Shown here: piece after piece, positions 64,000 to 64,000 of the stretch | Numbering within the stretch: the first letter of the stretch is position 1 | How the letters are laid out: every line of letters begins with the position of its first letter | Assembly: GCA_964548225.1 (NCBI GenBank) | Contig: CAZJQP010000003.1 | Span: forward strand, 107,065 to 171,064 | Origin: CALMEH01 sp964548225 | GTDB lineage: Bacteria > Acidobacteriota > Blastocatellia > Pyrinomonadales > Pyrinomonadaceae | Length of the DNA stretch: 64,000 bases | Direction: 5' to 3' | Position numbers and translations under genes: made by a program | The notes under the pieces: model-generated | Databases searched by the model: none | What the model was told of the DNA's origin: nothing | What the model saw: only the letters and a program-made list of their open reading frames with translations

Positions 64000-64000
64000 T

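Overview
The window (about 40% G+C by eye, genes on both strands, short intergenic gaps) looks like a chromosomal segment of an Acidobacteriota bacterium, most probably class Blastocatellia near Pyrinomonadaceae. That is an inference from content: an Oar-type TonB-dependent receptor with an N-terminal carboxypeptidase-regulatory-like domain, a DUF1800/DUF1501 pair, many secreted VCBS/FG-GAP and delta-60 repeat proteins, and several membrane-bound OmpR-type winged-helix regulators fused to WD40-like propellers. No tRNA, rRNA, CRISPR array, insertion sequence or prophage gene was recognised.

Layout. 1-7600 is mostly housekeeping on the minus strand: the 5' part of the RNase P RNA (rnpB, cut by the window edge), a Wza-like polysaccharide export protein, PtsI, an AIM24 protein, a LOG-family protein, a UMF1-type MFS transporter, an array of eight 21-bp repeats, and an alkaline-phosphatase-superfamily protein. 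7.9-20.9 kb holds a secreted VCBS protein, a HemD-like protein, a sugar nucleotidyltransferase/APH-kinase pair (MurU/AmgK-like), RsmA, the DUF1800/DUF1501 pair, and an ftsY-lipoprotein-ribD operon. 20.9-35 kb is an accessory run of small lipoproteins and secreted proteins, including a 1955-residue CSLREL/beta-helix/C25 (gingipain-like) protease. 35-49 kb contains three paralogous modules, each a plus-strand winged-helix/TM/propeller regulator facing a minus-strand operon for secreted proteins. 49-64 kb holds two enoyl-CoA hydratase-like genes, a TMTC-like glycosyltransferase, inorganic pyrophosphatase, an AAC(6')-like acetyltransferase, an S41 protease homologue that has lost its catalytic dyad, RuvX, NagA, the TonB receptor, and an AmiE-NamZ-like fusion.

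How genes work together. The most novel signal is in the three regulator modules. Each regulator is preceded by the same architecture of five GTGAA-like boxes, the first embedded in GTRAATGTCGTT, with start-to-start spacings 20/12/10/10, 20/11/11/9 and 20/12/10/12 bp. This resembles the roughly 10-11 bp direct repeats bound by OmpR/PhoB domains. In two modules the divergent operon starts with a small CPxC protein of a family I do not recognise. The third uses a different small protein and leads to the C25 protease operon. I read this as a family of surface-protein expression modules under membrane-anchored one-component regulators.

A second theme is muropeptide recycling: a predicted AmiE (amidase)-NamZ (exo-muramidase) fusion, NagA, and a kinase/nucleotidyltransferase pair resembling AmgK/MurU are all present. 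The fusion linker is encoded by a 7-bp tandem repeat, so slippage could switch the second enzyme off. Similar 7-8 bp repeats lie in two signal-peptide regions and in two upstream regions.
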